From Dactylosporangium vinaceum (GTDB lineage: Bacteria; Actinomycetota; Actinomycetes; Mycobacteriales; Micromonosporaceae): a DNA stretch of 64,000 nt. Shown here in pieces: positions 44,123 through 52,661 of this stretch. The stretch spans positions 4,340,001 to 4,404,000 of the forward strand of contig NZ_CP061913.1 in NCBI RefSeq assembly GCF_019904175.1. Direction: 5' to 3'. Under the pieces are notes generated by a model. It saw only the letters and a list, made by a program, of their open reading frames with translations, was not told the origin of the DNA and made no database searches. Every line of letters begins with the position of its first letter. Positions within the stretch are counted from its first letter, which is position 1. The position numbers were made by a program, and so were the translations under genes.

Positions 44123-45288
44123 ACCACGACGAGGCGGTCGCGCTGGCGGCCGAGTTCAGCGCCGCCTTCGCCCGTGACGCGGCCGAGCGCGACGAGCGGC
44201 GCCGACTGCCGCTCGCCGAGCTCGACAAGCTCAGCGGCGCCGGCCTGCTCGCCGTCACGGTGCCCGCGGCCTACGGCGGGCCGGGGCTGCCCGCGGCGAC
44301 CGCGACGGAGGTGACCCGGCTGCTCGCCACCGGCGATCCCAACATCGCGCAGATCCCGCAGAGCCACTTCGTGTACATCAACCACCTGCGCCTGTGCGGC
44401 ACCGACGCGCAGCGGCGCCGGCTCTTCGCCGAAGTCCTGGCCGGCCGCCGCTTCGGCAACGCCCAGTCGGAGGCCGGCACCAAGCACGTGCGCGACATCC
44501 GCACGACGCTCACCGCCGCCGGCCCGGGCCGCTGGTGCCTCGACGGCCGCAAGTTCTACGCGACAGGCGTGTTGCTGGCCCACCGCATCCCGGTCCTGGC
44601 CCACCTCGGCCCCGACGGCCCCCTGCACGTCGCCTGGGTCGACCGGCACGCCGAGGGAGTCGAGGTCCTCGACGACTGGAACGCACTGGGCCAGCGCACA
44701 ACCGCCAGCGGCTCGGTGCTGCTCCACGGCGTCGAGGTGCCCGACGAGCTCATCACACCCTTCGAGCGCACCTTCGAGGGCCCGCAGACCTACGGCGCGT
44801 TCGCCCAGCTGCTGCACGCCGCCATCGACGCCGGCATCGCCCGGGCCGCGCTCGGCGACGCGGCCCGCTTCGTCGTCGCCACGAGCCGGCCGTATCCGGA
44901 TGCCCGCGTCGAGCGGGCCGCCGACGACCCGCTCGTCGTGCAGGCGTTCGGCGAGATCGAGCTGGCCGTCCGCGCCGCCGAGGCACTGCTGGCCGAGGCG
45001 GCACGCTGCGTCGACGCCGCCGACGCCGCGCTGTCGGACTCCTCCGCGGCCGCGGCCTCCCTGGCCGTCGCCGCCGCCCGCGCCGCGACCACCCGCGCTG
45101 CGCTGGAGGCCGGCAGCCGGCTGTTCGAGGTCGCCGGCACCCGCTCGGCCGCGGCCGGGCTCCGCCTGGACCGGCACTGGCGCAACGCCCGCACACACAC
45201 CCTGCACGACCCCGCCGCCTGGAAGATCCACCACCTCGGCCGCTGGGCCGTCGAGGCAACCCCGCCCCCAAACCACGGACAGGTGTGA
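44119..45288 (+). CDS. Second DszC/SfnB-type flavin-dependent monooxygenase
   Basis: 389 residues with the same fold: A-A-Y-G-G-P-G-L-P near residue 52, G-N-A-Q-S-E-A-G-T, W-C-L-D-G-R-K-F-Y-A-T-G, L-R-L-D-R-H-W-R-N-A-R-T-H-T-L-H-D-P near the end. It overlaps the first paralogue by four bases and the SsuD-like gene by one base. Paired genes suggest either two substrates (sulfide and sulfone steps) or a mixed oligomer; both are inference. Confidence 0.92.
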   Translation: MNHDEAVALAAEFSAAFARDAAERDERRRLPLAELDKLSGAGLLAVTVPAAYGGPGLPAATATEVTRLLATGDPNIAQIPQSHFVYINHLRLCGTDAQRRRLFAEVLAGRRFGNAQSEAGTKHVRDIRTTLTAAGPGRWCLDGRKFYATGVLLAHRIPVLAHLGPDGPLHVAWVDRHAEGVEVLDDWNALGQRTTASGSVLLHGVEVPDELITPFERTFEGPQTYGAFAQLLHAAIDAGIARAALGDAARFVVATSRPYPDARVERAADDPLVVQAFGEIELAVRAAEALLAEAARCVDAADAALSDSSAAAASLAVAAARAATTRAALEAGSRLFEVAGTRSAAAGLRLDRHWRNARTHTLHDPAAWKIHHLGRWAVEATPPPNHGQV

Positions 45289-46448
45289 TGAGCGAGCTCA
45301 AGTTCCACTGGTTCCTGCCCACGAACGGCGGCGACGGCCGGCAGGTCGTCGGCGGCGGCCACGGCACCCCGGCCGGCTCCGCCGGCCGGCCCGCGTCCGT
45401 GGCGTACCTGGGCCAGATCGCCCGCTCCGCCGAGCAGCTCGGCTTCTGCGCGGCGCTGACCCCGACCGGCGCCTGGTGCGAGGACGCCTGGATCAGCACT
45501 GCCATGCTGGCCAGCGTCTCGGAGCGCCTCAAGTTCCTGGTGGCCTTCCGGCCCGGCCTCACCTCGCCGTTCCTGGCCGCCCAGATGGCCGGCACCTTCC
45601 AGAACCTCTCCGGCGGCCGGCTGCTGCTCAACGTCGTCACCGGCGGCGAGAGCCACGAACAGCGCATGTACGGCGACTTCCTCGACAAGGACGGCCGCTA
45701 CGAGCGGTGCGGCGAGTTCCTGCACATCGTGCGTGAGCTGTGGACCGGCCGGTCGGTGACCTTCGAGGGCCGCCACCTCGCCCTCGCCGACGCCGTCCTC
45801 GCCCAGCTGCCCGACTCGGCCCCGGAGATCTACTTCGGCGGCTCATCACCGGCCGCGCTCGAGGTCGCCGCCCGCCACGTCGACGTCTACCTGACCTGGG
45901 GCGAGCCGCCGGCCGCCGTCGCCGCCAAGGTCCGCCGGGTCCGCGACCTCGCCGACGCCCAGGGCCGCACCCTCGCCTTCGGCCTGCGCGTGCACACCAT
46001 TGCCCGGGACACCGCCGACGAGGCCTGGGCCGAGGCCGGGCGCCTGCTCGCCGGCATCTCCGAGGAGCAGATCCGCCACGTCCAGGCCGGTCTGCGGCGC
46101 AGCGAATCCGAGGGCCAGCGGCGAATGCTCGCACTGAACGGAGGTACCAAGGACGGCCTGGAGGTCTACCCCAACCTGTGGGCCGGCGTCGGCCTGGTCC
46201 GCGGCGGCGCCGGCACCGCACTCGTCGGCAGCCACACCCAGATCGCCGACCTCATCGAGGAGTACGCATCCGCCGGCATCAGCGAGTTCGTCCTCTCCGG
46301 CTACCCGCACCTGGAGGAGGCGTACCGCTTCGGCGAGGGCGTGCTGCCCGAGCTGCACCGCCGCGGACTGTGGCGGCACCCTGCCCCCGGCCGGACACCG
46401 GTGGCCGCCGTGCCGTTCGGTGCGGCGGCCCAGAAGGAGACGACGTGA
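45288..46448 (+). CDS. ssuD: SsuD-like FMNH2-dependent alkanesulfonate monooxygenase
   Basis: The 386-residue luciferase-fold enzyme shows F-H-W-F-L-P-T-N-G-G-D, A-E-Q-L-G-F, L-K-F-L-V-A-F-R-P-G, G-R-L-L-L-N-V-V-T-G-G and Y-F-G-G-S-S, matching SsuD. SsuD cleaves alkanesulfonates to aldehyde and sulfite with O2 and FMNH2. At its end the Y-P-H-L-E-E-A-Y pattern fits the group. It would be the sulfite-releasing step for sulfonates imported by the ssuABC system on the other strand. The start overlaps the previous stop by one base. Confidence 0.93.
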   Translation: MSELKFHWFLPTNGGDGRQVVGGGHGTPAGSAGRPASVAYLGQIARSAEQLGFCAALTPTGAWCEDAWISTAMLASVSERLKFLVAFRPGLTSPFLAAQMAGTFQNLSGGRLLLNVVTGGESHEQRMYGDFLDKDGRYERCGEFLHIVRELWTGRSVTFEGRHLALADAVLAQLPDSAPEIYFGGSSPAALEVAARHVDVYLTWGEPPAAVAAKVRRVRDLADAQGRTLAFGLRVHTIARDTADEAWAEAGRLLAGISEEQIRHVQAGLRRSESEGQRRMLALNGGTKDGLEVYPNLWAGVGLVRGGAGTALVGSHTQIADLIEEYASAGISEFVLSGYPHLEEAYRFGEGVLPELHRRGLWRHPAPGRTPVAAVPFGAAAQKETT

Positions 46449-46951
46449 GCCCGATTCGCACCAACCAGGACCTCGACCCCATCCGGCTGCGCGAGGTGTT
46501 CGGCATCTATCCCAGCGGCGTGGTGGCGGTCGCCGCCGTGGTCGACGGCGTCGCCGTCGGCCTGGCGGCCAGTTCGTTCACCTCGGTGAGCCTCGAACCG
46601 CCGCTGGTCTCCTTCTCGATCGCCAACGCCTCGAAGACGTGGCCCGACCTGCGCCGGGCACCGCACCTCGGCGTCACCATCCTGGCGGAGCACCACGCCA
46701 CGGTGGCCCGGCAGCTCGCCGGCACGCCCGCGCGCCGCTTCGACGCCCTGCCGATCACGGCGACGCCGGGCGGCGCGGTCACACTGGAGGACGGCCTCGC
46801 CCAGTTCGTCACCACCGTCCACGACGAGGTCGCTGCGGGTGACCACACGATCGTGCTGCTCCGCCTCATCTCCGTGCGCCGGTCCGCACTTGCCGATCCG
46901 TCCCCCCTGGTCTTCCACCGCAGCCGCTTCGGTCGCGTCCAGACCGGCTGA
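46445..46951 (+). CDS. NAD(P)H:flavin oxidoreductase (DszD/HpaC type)
   Basis: The 168-residue FMN-binding split-barrel protein has I-Y-P-S-G-V-V-A-V-A, L-A-A-S-S-F-T-S-V-S-L-E-P-P-L-V-S-F, and a C-terminal F-H-R-S-R-F. It supplies reduced flavin to the oxygenases of the operon. The GTG start lies four bp inside ssuD and has AGAAGGAG upstream. It is the last gene, followed by a long hairpin. Confidence 0.94.
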   Translation: MSPIRTNQDLDPIRLREVFGIYPSGVVAVAAVVDGVAVGLAASSFTSVSLEPPLVSFSIANASKTWPDLRRAPHLGVTILAEHHATVARQLAGTPARRFDALPITATPGGAVTLEDGLAQFVTTVHDEVAAGDHTIVLLRLISVRRSALADPSPLVFHRSRFGRVQTG

Positions 46952-47042
46952 GCTTCGTCGCCGGCCGGGCCCGCGATGACACGGCCGCCACGGCCGCCCC
47001 CGCCCGACTGGGCTCGATCGCCCGGCTGGCCGGCTGATGGTA

Positions 47043-47077
47043 GGGCCTCGCTCGCCGGGATGAGGCGAACGAGGCCC
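47043..47077. terminator. Bidirectional hairpin terminator
   Basis: GGGCCTCGCTCGCC (47043-47056) pairs with GGCGAACGAGGCCC (47064-47077), a 14-bp stem with one mismatch and a 7-base loop. It lies between the convergent oxygenase operon and the secreted-protein gene. Confidence 0.85.
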
Positions 47078-47082
47078 CCTTG

Positions 47083-47583
47083 CTACTGCAGGTCGCAGGA
47101 GTGCGGGTGCAGCGCCGTGCCCGTGCGGTGCGGGCCGACGACCGTGCCCAGGTTGATCCGGGCCGAGGTGGCGGCCTCCTGGTAGTAGCCCGTGACCTCG
47201 ACCCAGTTGTCGTACGGGTACGGGGTGTCGCAGTGCAGCCCCGGCCACAGCGCGGAGCTGATCGGCGGGTAGCAGAACTGGCCCGACTTGCACGACCAGG
47301 TGATGCTGCCCGGCGGCTGGGTCGCGCCGTTGAGGCTGCTGTGGATCGTGGTCGTGCTGCCGCGCAGGTAGGGCGTGCCCCCGGTGCAGCTTGGCTGCGA
47401 GCCGTAGATGAAGGTGCCGGTGTAGATGCCCGGGCCTGTCACGTACGAGTTCGGCATCAGCTCGCTGGAGTTTGGCGTCGACAGTGTGCATGTCACAGTG
47501 GCCGCATCGGCGGGGCCCGCGGCCAGCGTCAGCGTTCCAGCGGTGGCGAGCAGGGCAGCGGCGATGATTCGCCCCAGTCTCAT
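47083..47583 (-). CDS. Secreted Cys-containing protein of unknown function
   Basis: The 166-residue protein has a Sec signal peptide (MRLGRIIAAALL ... ending A-D-A, cleavage after about residue 27). The small mature domain has at least six cysteines in patterns such as P-S-C-T-G-G, W-S-C-K-S-G-Q-F-C and H-S-C-D-L-Q, suggesting disulfides. It is Ser/Thr/Gly-rich, as are many actinomycete secreted proteins. No enzymatic motif is seen. Monocistronic, ending at the shared terminator. Confidence 0.8.
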   Translation of the reverse strand: MRLGRIIAAALLATAGTLTLAAGPADAATVTCTLSTPNSSELMPNSYVTGPGIYTGTFIYGSQPSCTGGTPYLRGSTTTIHSSLNGATQPPGSITWSCKSGQFCYPPISSALWPGLHCDTPYPYDNWVEVTGYYQEAATSARINLGTVVGPHRTGTALHPHSCDLQ

Positions 47584-47960
47584 ATTTCCTCCCGTGAATA
47601 GATTGGGGTGCCCTCCATTTCTAGTTCACGGACGCCTATGTCGATCGCTAGTGTTTTTCCGCCTGCGCGCGGCTCGGCGGTGACTGACAGGACGCGTCAC
47701 GATCGAGGACCAGACCAGGGACGGCCCGGCCCGCCGCGGACGCCTCGGGCAGAGTGCCGCAGGTCTCGAGGCGTTGCGCCCATGCCAGTTCCCGGGCGCG
47801 CGTGTCGCGGAGGCTGTCGAGGACCGCACTGTCCACGTCGGACGGAAGCCGCCGCGCGGGACTGCGGCGAGCACAGCGCATTCCCGCACCGGGGCCGAAA
47901 CGGCGCAGTGGCTGTAGGAGTTGAGCGAGCTGCCGTACTGGAGCAGGGAACCTCGCGTGA
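47584..47960. other. 377-bp region without a supported gene
   Basis: Several overlapping open frames exist, but none has a start with ribosome site and consistent composition. It contains the upstream region of the secreted-protein gene. Confidence 0.4.
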
Positions 47961-48380
47961 CTGGGCCTGCGGAATTTCGGGGCGGTAGCCGCGGCCTACG
48001 ACTGTCGCGGTAACTCCGGGTGGGGTCACGAACTTCCGCTGGAGCTGTTGCCCGCGCTCGGTCTGCCTGAGGTTGCCGAACCACGCTCGACGGTGATCGA
48101 CCTTGAAGAGCTGCCCTGGTGCGCATTCGTCGGATCTAGCGGGCTGACCAGGCAGGCGTTGGATCGCAGGAGCGACCGCGACCATCGTCAAGCACCGGAC
48201 TCGGGAGTCTTCGGGCCGGAGCGCGAATGGGAACGGGCGGCGCTCGTGCTCGAGGCTGACATCTGGGCCGCCCGGCATTGTCAGGTCGCCGACACCACGA
48301 CGCTGCGCGAACGAGCCGACCAACTGCTCCGTGCCTGCCACAATGACGAGCACGTACAGATCTCCCGCTGGCGCACCTGA
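47961..48380 (+). pseudogene. Probable gene remnant, N terminus missing
   Basis: From 47961 to the TGA at 48378-48380 one frame reads like natural protein (A-Y-D-C-R-G-N-S-G-W-G-H-E-L-P-L-E-L-L, later D-L-E-E-L-P-W-C-A-F-V-G). A stop at 47958-47960 cuts it off and no ATG/GTG with ribosome site is present; a TTG at 48048 is the only internal start. Family unknown. It could be a decayed gene or one with a frameshift upstream. Confidence 0.4.
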
Positions 48381-48711
48381 GCTCTCGACCGACACCGTTT
48401 CGATCGAACGACGACCTCAGCAGTGTGCTGCTCTGCACAGCGCCGTCCCGGCCGCCCCACCGTTGCGCTGCCGGTGACATGAGCCGGTCGGCAGGCCGGT
48501 TACCGGCAGTCGCAGCAACCATCGGCCCGATCGCCTGATCGGCATCGGCGAGCACGACGATTTCACCGTATTCGTCGTTAATGGTGTGGTTCTGCCGGGC
48601 GCGGGAGGCCGCCGGCCGGCGCGTGACGGGCAGGACACATCCGGCTGCGCCGGGGCGGCATGACGGGATCGTCATGCGCGCCCGTCGCAGCGACCGACGG
48701 AAGGAGGCAAC
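48381..48711. other. 331-bp region with possible debris
   Basis: A minus-strand stretch near 48420-48610 reads protein-like (N-D-E-Y-G-E-I-V-V-L-A-D-A-D-Q) but lacks a start and stop of its own. The last part is the promoter region of the haemoglobin gene. Nothing else is seen. Confidence 0.35.
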
Positions 48712-49107
48712 ATGAGCGTGTACGAGGCGATCGGTGGCAGCGGCGCGGTGCGGGCCGTGGTGGACCAGTTCTACGCCCGGGTCCTGACCGACTCCCGGGT
48801 CCAGGACATCTTCAAGGGCACCGACGTGGCGAGGCTGAAGAGCCACCAGCGCGCGTTCATCGGGGCGGCGATCGGCGGTCCGCAGCTCTATACCGGGCGG
48901 GACATGGCCTCCGCCCACGCCAGCCTGCACATCACCGACGCGGACTTCGACGTGATCGTCGGCCACCTCGTCGACACGCTCACCGAACTCGGCGTGCCGG
49001 CGGGGTACATCGCCCAGATCGGTGCGACACTGGCCCCGCTGCGCGGCCAGATCGTCACGCAGGGAGCGGCTGAGGCGGTGCCCGCACCGGTCGCGCCGGC
49101 CATCTGA
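48712..49107 (+). CDS. glbN: Group I truncated haemoglobin
   Basis: The 131-residue haem protein opens with S-V-Y-E-A-I-G-G as group I truncated haemoglobins do. It has F20-Y21 at the B10 region (V-V-D-Q-F-Y-A-R-V), the H-Q-R-A-F-I-G-A-A-I-G-G-P E-helix, and H69 in M-A-S-A-H-A-S-L as likely proximal haem ligand. Such proteins bind O2 and detoxify nitric oxide. The 17-residue Pro/Ala tail is extra. A GGAAGGAGG ribosome site lies just upstream. Single gene with its own terminator. Confidence 0.93.
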   Translation: MSVYEAIGGSGAVRAVVDQFYARVLTDSRVQDIFKGTDVARLKSHQRAFIGAAIGGPQLYTGRDMASAHASLHITDADFDVIVGHLVDTLTELGVPAGYIAQIGATLAPLRGQIVTQGAAEAVPAPVAPAI

Positions 49108-49135
49108 ACAGCCCAGACGTCCCGGTCCTGGTCCC

Positions 49136-49166
49136 GGTCCCGGGCGCGGCGCGCGTGCCCGGGACC
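49136..49166. terminator. Hairpin terminator of the haemoglobin gene
   Basis: GGTCCCGGG (49136-49144) and CCCGGGACC (49158-49166) form a perfect 9-bp stem with a 13-base loop, 29 bases after the stop codon. Confidence 0.75.
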
Positions 49167-49399
49167 GCTCGCGTCGATGCCAATCGATCGCGGGCCTTGC
49201 CTGTGGCGGTGTTTCTGGGCCGTAATCCCTACGTTTGGTACGGCATGCCCTGACGCGGACCGTGACTGCACGGGTGGTGTTGTCGCGTATGAACCGCTCC
49301 GGTGGGCTGTCGGCGATGAGCCGGCCCCCGACGACGAAAAGCGATTTGCGTTCAGCTGCTCGAAAGGTGCGGACTGTCGGCGCAGGCGCGGCGGATTTG

Positions 49400-50692
49400 T
49401 CAGGTGCGGTGCGCGCGTTCGACCTCGTGCTCGAAGTCGATCGCGTCGGGGGCGCCGCCGAACTCGTCGGCGATCTCGCCGACCAACTCGTCAGGGCTGC
49501 CGTGTGCTCCGGCGGCGGCCATGTCGGCGTCGGCGGCCGCGAGTGGGCGGTGGCCGGTGGACAGGACCGCGACGCCGAGCAGGACAACGCCGGCACCGAC
49601 GATGAACGGGACGTGGATGTTCCAGTGGTCGACCATCTTGCCGGCCGCGTACGGGGCGAGGCCGCCACCGATGAACCGGACGAAGCCGTACGCCGCGGAG
49701 GCGACCGGACGCTCGACCGGCGAGACAAGCATGACCGCCTGGGTGGTGAGGGTGTTGTTGATGCCGGCCACGATGCCGGAGGCGATCACGCAGCCGATCA
49801 CCACCCAGCGGTTGCTGGTGAAGATGCCGATCAGCACGATGAGTACCGCGAACGCGCTCAGCGCACCATACAGCGACGGTCCCGTGCCGAATCGGCGCTG
49901 CAGCCAGGGCGCGCCGGTGATCGAGAAGAATGCCAGCAAGAGACCCCAGGCGAAGAAGACGAAGCCGAGCTGCGTGGCGCCGAGCTTCATCGGGTACGGG
50001 GCGTAGCCGAGCATGGTGAAGAAGCCCCAGTTGTACAGCAGTGCGGTGATGCCCATGGTGAGCAGGCTGCGGTGCCGCAGCGCCTTGATCGGGGCGAGGA
50101 TCGACGAGCGCTGTGCGGGCTTCGGCGTCTTGTCGAGCAGCGTGACGGTGGCCAGCAGCGCGACGGCCATCAGCACAGCCACGCCGAAGAACGGGCCGCG
50201 CCAGCTGATGTTGCCGAGCAGGCCGCCCACCAGCGGCCCAGCCGCGATGCCGAGACCGAGCGCCGCCTCGTACAGCACGATGGCGCCGGCAAACCCACCG
50301 GACGCTGACGCCACGATCACCGCCAGGGACGTCGCGATGAACAAGGCGTTGCCCAGGCCCCAGCCGGCCCGGAATCCGACGATGCCGTTGATCGAGCCGG
50401 ACAGGCCGGCCAGCGCCGCGAACACGACGATCAGGCCGAGTCCGGTGATCAGGGTCCGCTTCGGGCCGATCAGGCTGGCGATCCAGCCGGTGAACAGCAT
50501 GGCCACCGCGGTGACCAGCAGATAGCTGGTGAACAGCAGGCTGACCTGGCTCGGCGTGGCGTTCAGCTGCGTGGACAGCGCCGGGAGGATCGGGTCGACC
50601 AGGCCGATGCCCATGAAGCTGACGACGCAAGCGAACGCCACCGCGTACACGGCCTTGGGCTGTTTGAGCAGGGAACTTCCGGCACCGCTCAC
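49400..50692 (-). CDS. MFS drug/metabolite exporter
   Basis: The 430-residue protein has 12 hydrophobic segments. Loop motif A lies between helices 2 and 3 (G-W-I-A-S-L-I-G-P-K-R) and a proline/glycine-rich helix 5 (G-I-A-A-G-P-L-V-G-G-L-L-G) is typical of drug:H+ antiporters. A 50-residue acidic C-terminal tail is unusual. The GTG start has an ideal GGAGGTGA upstream. A decayed MarR gene is divergent from it, the common MarR-MFS arrangement; the transporter may now be constitutive. Confidence 0.93.
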   Translation of the reverse strand: MSGAGSSLLKQPKAVYAVAFACVVSFMGIGLVDPILPALSTQLNATPSQVSLLFTSYLLVTAVAMLFTGWIASLIGPKRTLITGLGLIVVFAALAGLSGSINGIVGFRAGWGLGNALFIATSLAVIVASASGGFAGAIVLYEAALGLGIAAGPLVGGLLGNISWRGPFFGVAVLMAVALLATVTLLDKTPKPAQRSSILAPIKALRHRSLLTMGITALLYNWGFFTMLGYAPYPMKLGATQLGFVFFAWGLLLAFFSITGAPWLQRRFGTGPSLYGALSAFAVLIVLIGIFTSNRWVVIGCVIASGIVAGINNTLTTQAVMLVSPVERPVASAAYGFVRFIGGGLAPYAAGKMVDHWNIHVPFIVGAGVVLLGVAVLSTGHRPLAAADADMAAAGAHGSPDELVGEIADEFGGAPDAIDFEHEVERAHRT

Positions 50693-50751
50693 CGGGTCAC
50701 CTCCATCGCGAAAGGGTTGAACGAGTGCAGGCCAACTATATAAGGTACTTA

Positions 50752-50990
50752 TGGAAAATGTCTTGACGAAGGGTCGTGGATCACAGCTACTGCCGGGTGA
50801 TCCGGGGTTCGTGCGTGTGTTCGTCGGCCGGCCGAGCGCGGTGACCTCGGCGGCACGGCGCTGACGGTCCTCCGGGCATTCATCGGTGAGGGGCCCGTGC
50901 GGGTCACCGGCCTGGCGCTGTCCGCCACCCGCGGCGCACGACGGCCGCGGGGTGGACGGTCGAACGGTGCTGGCGACGATCTGCTACGTC
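50752..50990 (+). pseudogene. Decayed MarR-family regulator
   Basis: An ATG frame (M-E-N-V-L-T-K-G-R-G-S ... G-F-V-R-V-F-V-G-R) stops near 50865. The next frame continues with A-L-T-V-L-R-A-F-I-G-E-G-P-V-R-V-T-G-L-A-L-S-A, the characteristic second and third helices of MarR proteins. A third frame gives V-D-G-R-T-V-L-A-T-I, like the wing. The recognition helix between them is missing. So a MarR gene divergent from the MFS exporter seems to have lost function by frameshift and deletion. Confidence 0.5.
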
Positions 50991-50997
50991 GGCGTGA

Positions 50998-51549
50998 TCA
51001 CCACAGGGAGCAGCGGCGGGTGGCCTCAGCGACCAGGCGCTCGGCAGTCTCTTGCGCGGTGAGGGCTGAGGTGTCGAACCACCAACCCAGATCAGCCAGG
51101 TCGCGCCGCATGGCGGTCTCCAGTTGCGGGTAGCCGTTGAAGAAGAACTGGTCTTCAGGGTCGCGATGCAGATTGCGGTACGTGCAGGCGTCGATGCCCG
51201 GCGCCAGGATGACGAGCCGGACCGGGCGCGGCGCCAGCAGGCCGAGCATGAAATCGAGCTCGGCCCGGTTGGCCACCACGGTGTCGACAAGCACGGTGAA
51301 GCCGTAGTCGACGAAGTTGTTGGCCAGCGCGCATATATTGCGCTTGCACAGTTCCGCCTGTCGCGCCGACTCGTCGGCCGGCTGGCATTGGAACCCGACC
51401 CGCCCGCTCACGAGCATCATGTTCATCTCGTCGCCGGTGACTCGAGCGGCCCGCGGCAGCAGGCCTGCGGCCAGCGCGGTCACGGTCGACTTCCCAGCGC
51501 CCGGCATTCCCGTCACCAGCACACAGCCATCCAGCGGCGCGGAGTCCAT
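50998..51549 (-). CDS. P-loop kinase-like ATP-binding protein
   Basis: The 183-residue protein has Walker A V-T-G-M-P-G-A-G-K-S-T (K20), an R-x-T-G-D-E pattern and a V-D-T-V-V-A-N-R strand. R-L-V-I-L-A-P-G follows with Arg-containing lid residues (T-Y-R-N-L-H-R-D). It resembles AAA_33/zeta-toxin-like or chloramphenicol-phosphotransferase-like kinases. The small-molecule or RNA substrate is unknown. ATG 51549 is chosen because the longer frame to 51708 has no protein character. The neighbours are not clearly linked. Confidence 0.8.
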   Translation of the reverse strand: MDSAPLDGCVLVTGMPGAGKSTVTALAAGLLPRAARVTGDEMNMMLVSGRVGFQCQPADESARQAELCKRNICALANNFVDYGFTVLVDTVVANRAELDFMLGLLAPRPVRLVILAPGIDACTYRNLHRDPEDQFFFNGYPQLETAMRRDLADLGWWFDTSALTAQETAERLVAEATRRCSLW

Positions 51550-51708
51550 AGCCAGCAGCTTGCCAAGGCCCAGGGATACGGGGCAATCGGAATTGCCGGC
51601 ATCGGTCGGTAGCCGAGGTGGAGGCCGCGGCTGCGCCTGGCGGCGCTCCGTCCGATTACTCGATGACCGAGGCGCCGGCCTCGCCGACCCTGTGGCCGGC
51701 TCGGCCAC

Positions 51709-52029
51709 TCAGACCATGCGCATGTGCGACACCAACAGCACCATCAGCAGCGCGATCCCGATGGCACCCACGAGCGGCCACACCAGCGTGCCGACCGCCG
51801 CCCCGAACGCCGAGTCACGGCGACCGGCGAGCCCCCGCACGACGGCGACCCCGATCGACCCCGCGACGCCCACGAACGCGAAAATGCCCGCCCGGTCCTG
51901 CGGATGATGGGGCGGCGCGATCCTCGCCACGGCCAGAAATCCGGCCAACGCCAGCAGGTACACACCGAGCGACAGCATCAGCCCACCGAACACGGTGCCG
52001 CGCGGTCGCCAGTCCTCATCAATCCCCAT
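51709..52029 (-). CDS. Small membrane protein (about 106 aa)
   Basis: It begins M-G-I-D-E-D-W-R-P-R-G-T-V and has three hydrophobic segments (about 14-33, 45-62 and 78-102). No family is recognised. It lies 160 bp upstream of the kinase-like gene on the same strand, so it may or may not be co-transcribed. Confidence 0.6.
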   Translation of the reverse strand: MGIDEDWRPRGTVFGGLMLSLGVYLLALAGFLAVARIAPPHHPQDRAGIFAFVGVAGSIGVAVVRGLAGRRDSAFGAAVGTLVWPLVGAIGIALLMVLLVSHMRMV

Positions 52030-52177
52030 ACCGCAGTAGACGAGCACCGACGCGCCACGGTTCCGCACCCGTGCACCCCAGATCGCGGGCCGAACGCCGC
52101 CCGCCGCCGAGTCTTCGGACCCTGCACGCCGGCCAGCCCCGAGACATACCCTGGAGTCGGAAGCGGTTGGAGGAGCC

Positions 52178-52363
52178 ATGACCGAGAGCGCGCCTCGCCC
52201 GAACGGCGGCTGCCCGCTGCGCCCGCCCGAGCCCTGCCGACTGTGCCAGCTGAGCACGACCGGCCCGGAGGACTGCCCGCTGGTGTACCTCGTCATGAGC
52301 GACGACGAGCTTCGCGCCGGTCTGCACGAATTCCTGCAGCATCGCCGGCTGGCCGCGGCCTGA
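52178..52363 (+). CDS. DUF6767-like small Cys protein
   Basis: The 61-residue product has C-P-L-R-P-P-E-P-C-R-L-C-Q and G-P-E-D-C-P-L-V-Y-L-V-M-S-D-D-E-L-R, four cysteines in the arrangement of DUF6767 proteins of actinobacteria. The spacing could bind a metal ion. The ATG is preceded by GGAGGAG. Single gene. Too small for function prediction. Confidence 0.8.
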   Translation: MTESAPRPNGGCPLRPPEPCRLCQLSTTGPEDCPLVYLVMSDDELRAGLHEFLQHRRLAAA

Positions 52364-52661
52364 CTGCGCCGGCCGCCACGCTTTCGCTATGGCGGCGGCA
52401 CCTGCGGTTCGCCGCGGGTCACCGCCGAGCTGCGCGCACTCGATCGCGGTGGCATTGGGTTGCGCGTTCGTACCGATATCAGGGCGCCAAGCCCTCAAGT
52501 ACGACGCCCCGCCGACCGCATACCGCGCATCGCTGACGCTCCCACCACGTGCGGTCTTCGCCGGCTTGGACGTAGCACGCCTCTCGGAAATCGCTACCGC
52601 GTGACGGGTCTCCAGCGGGTGCCAGCGGCGGACCAGGGTCGCTCCAACGGCCGCCGTTCGG

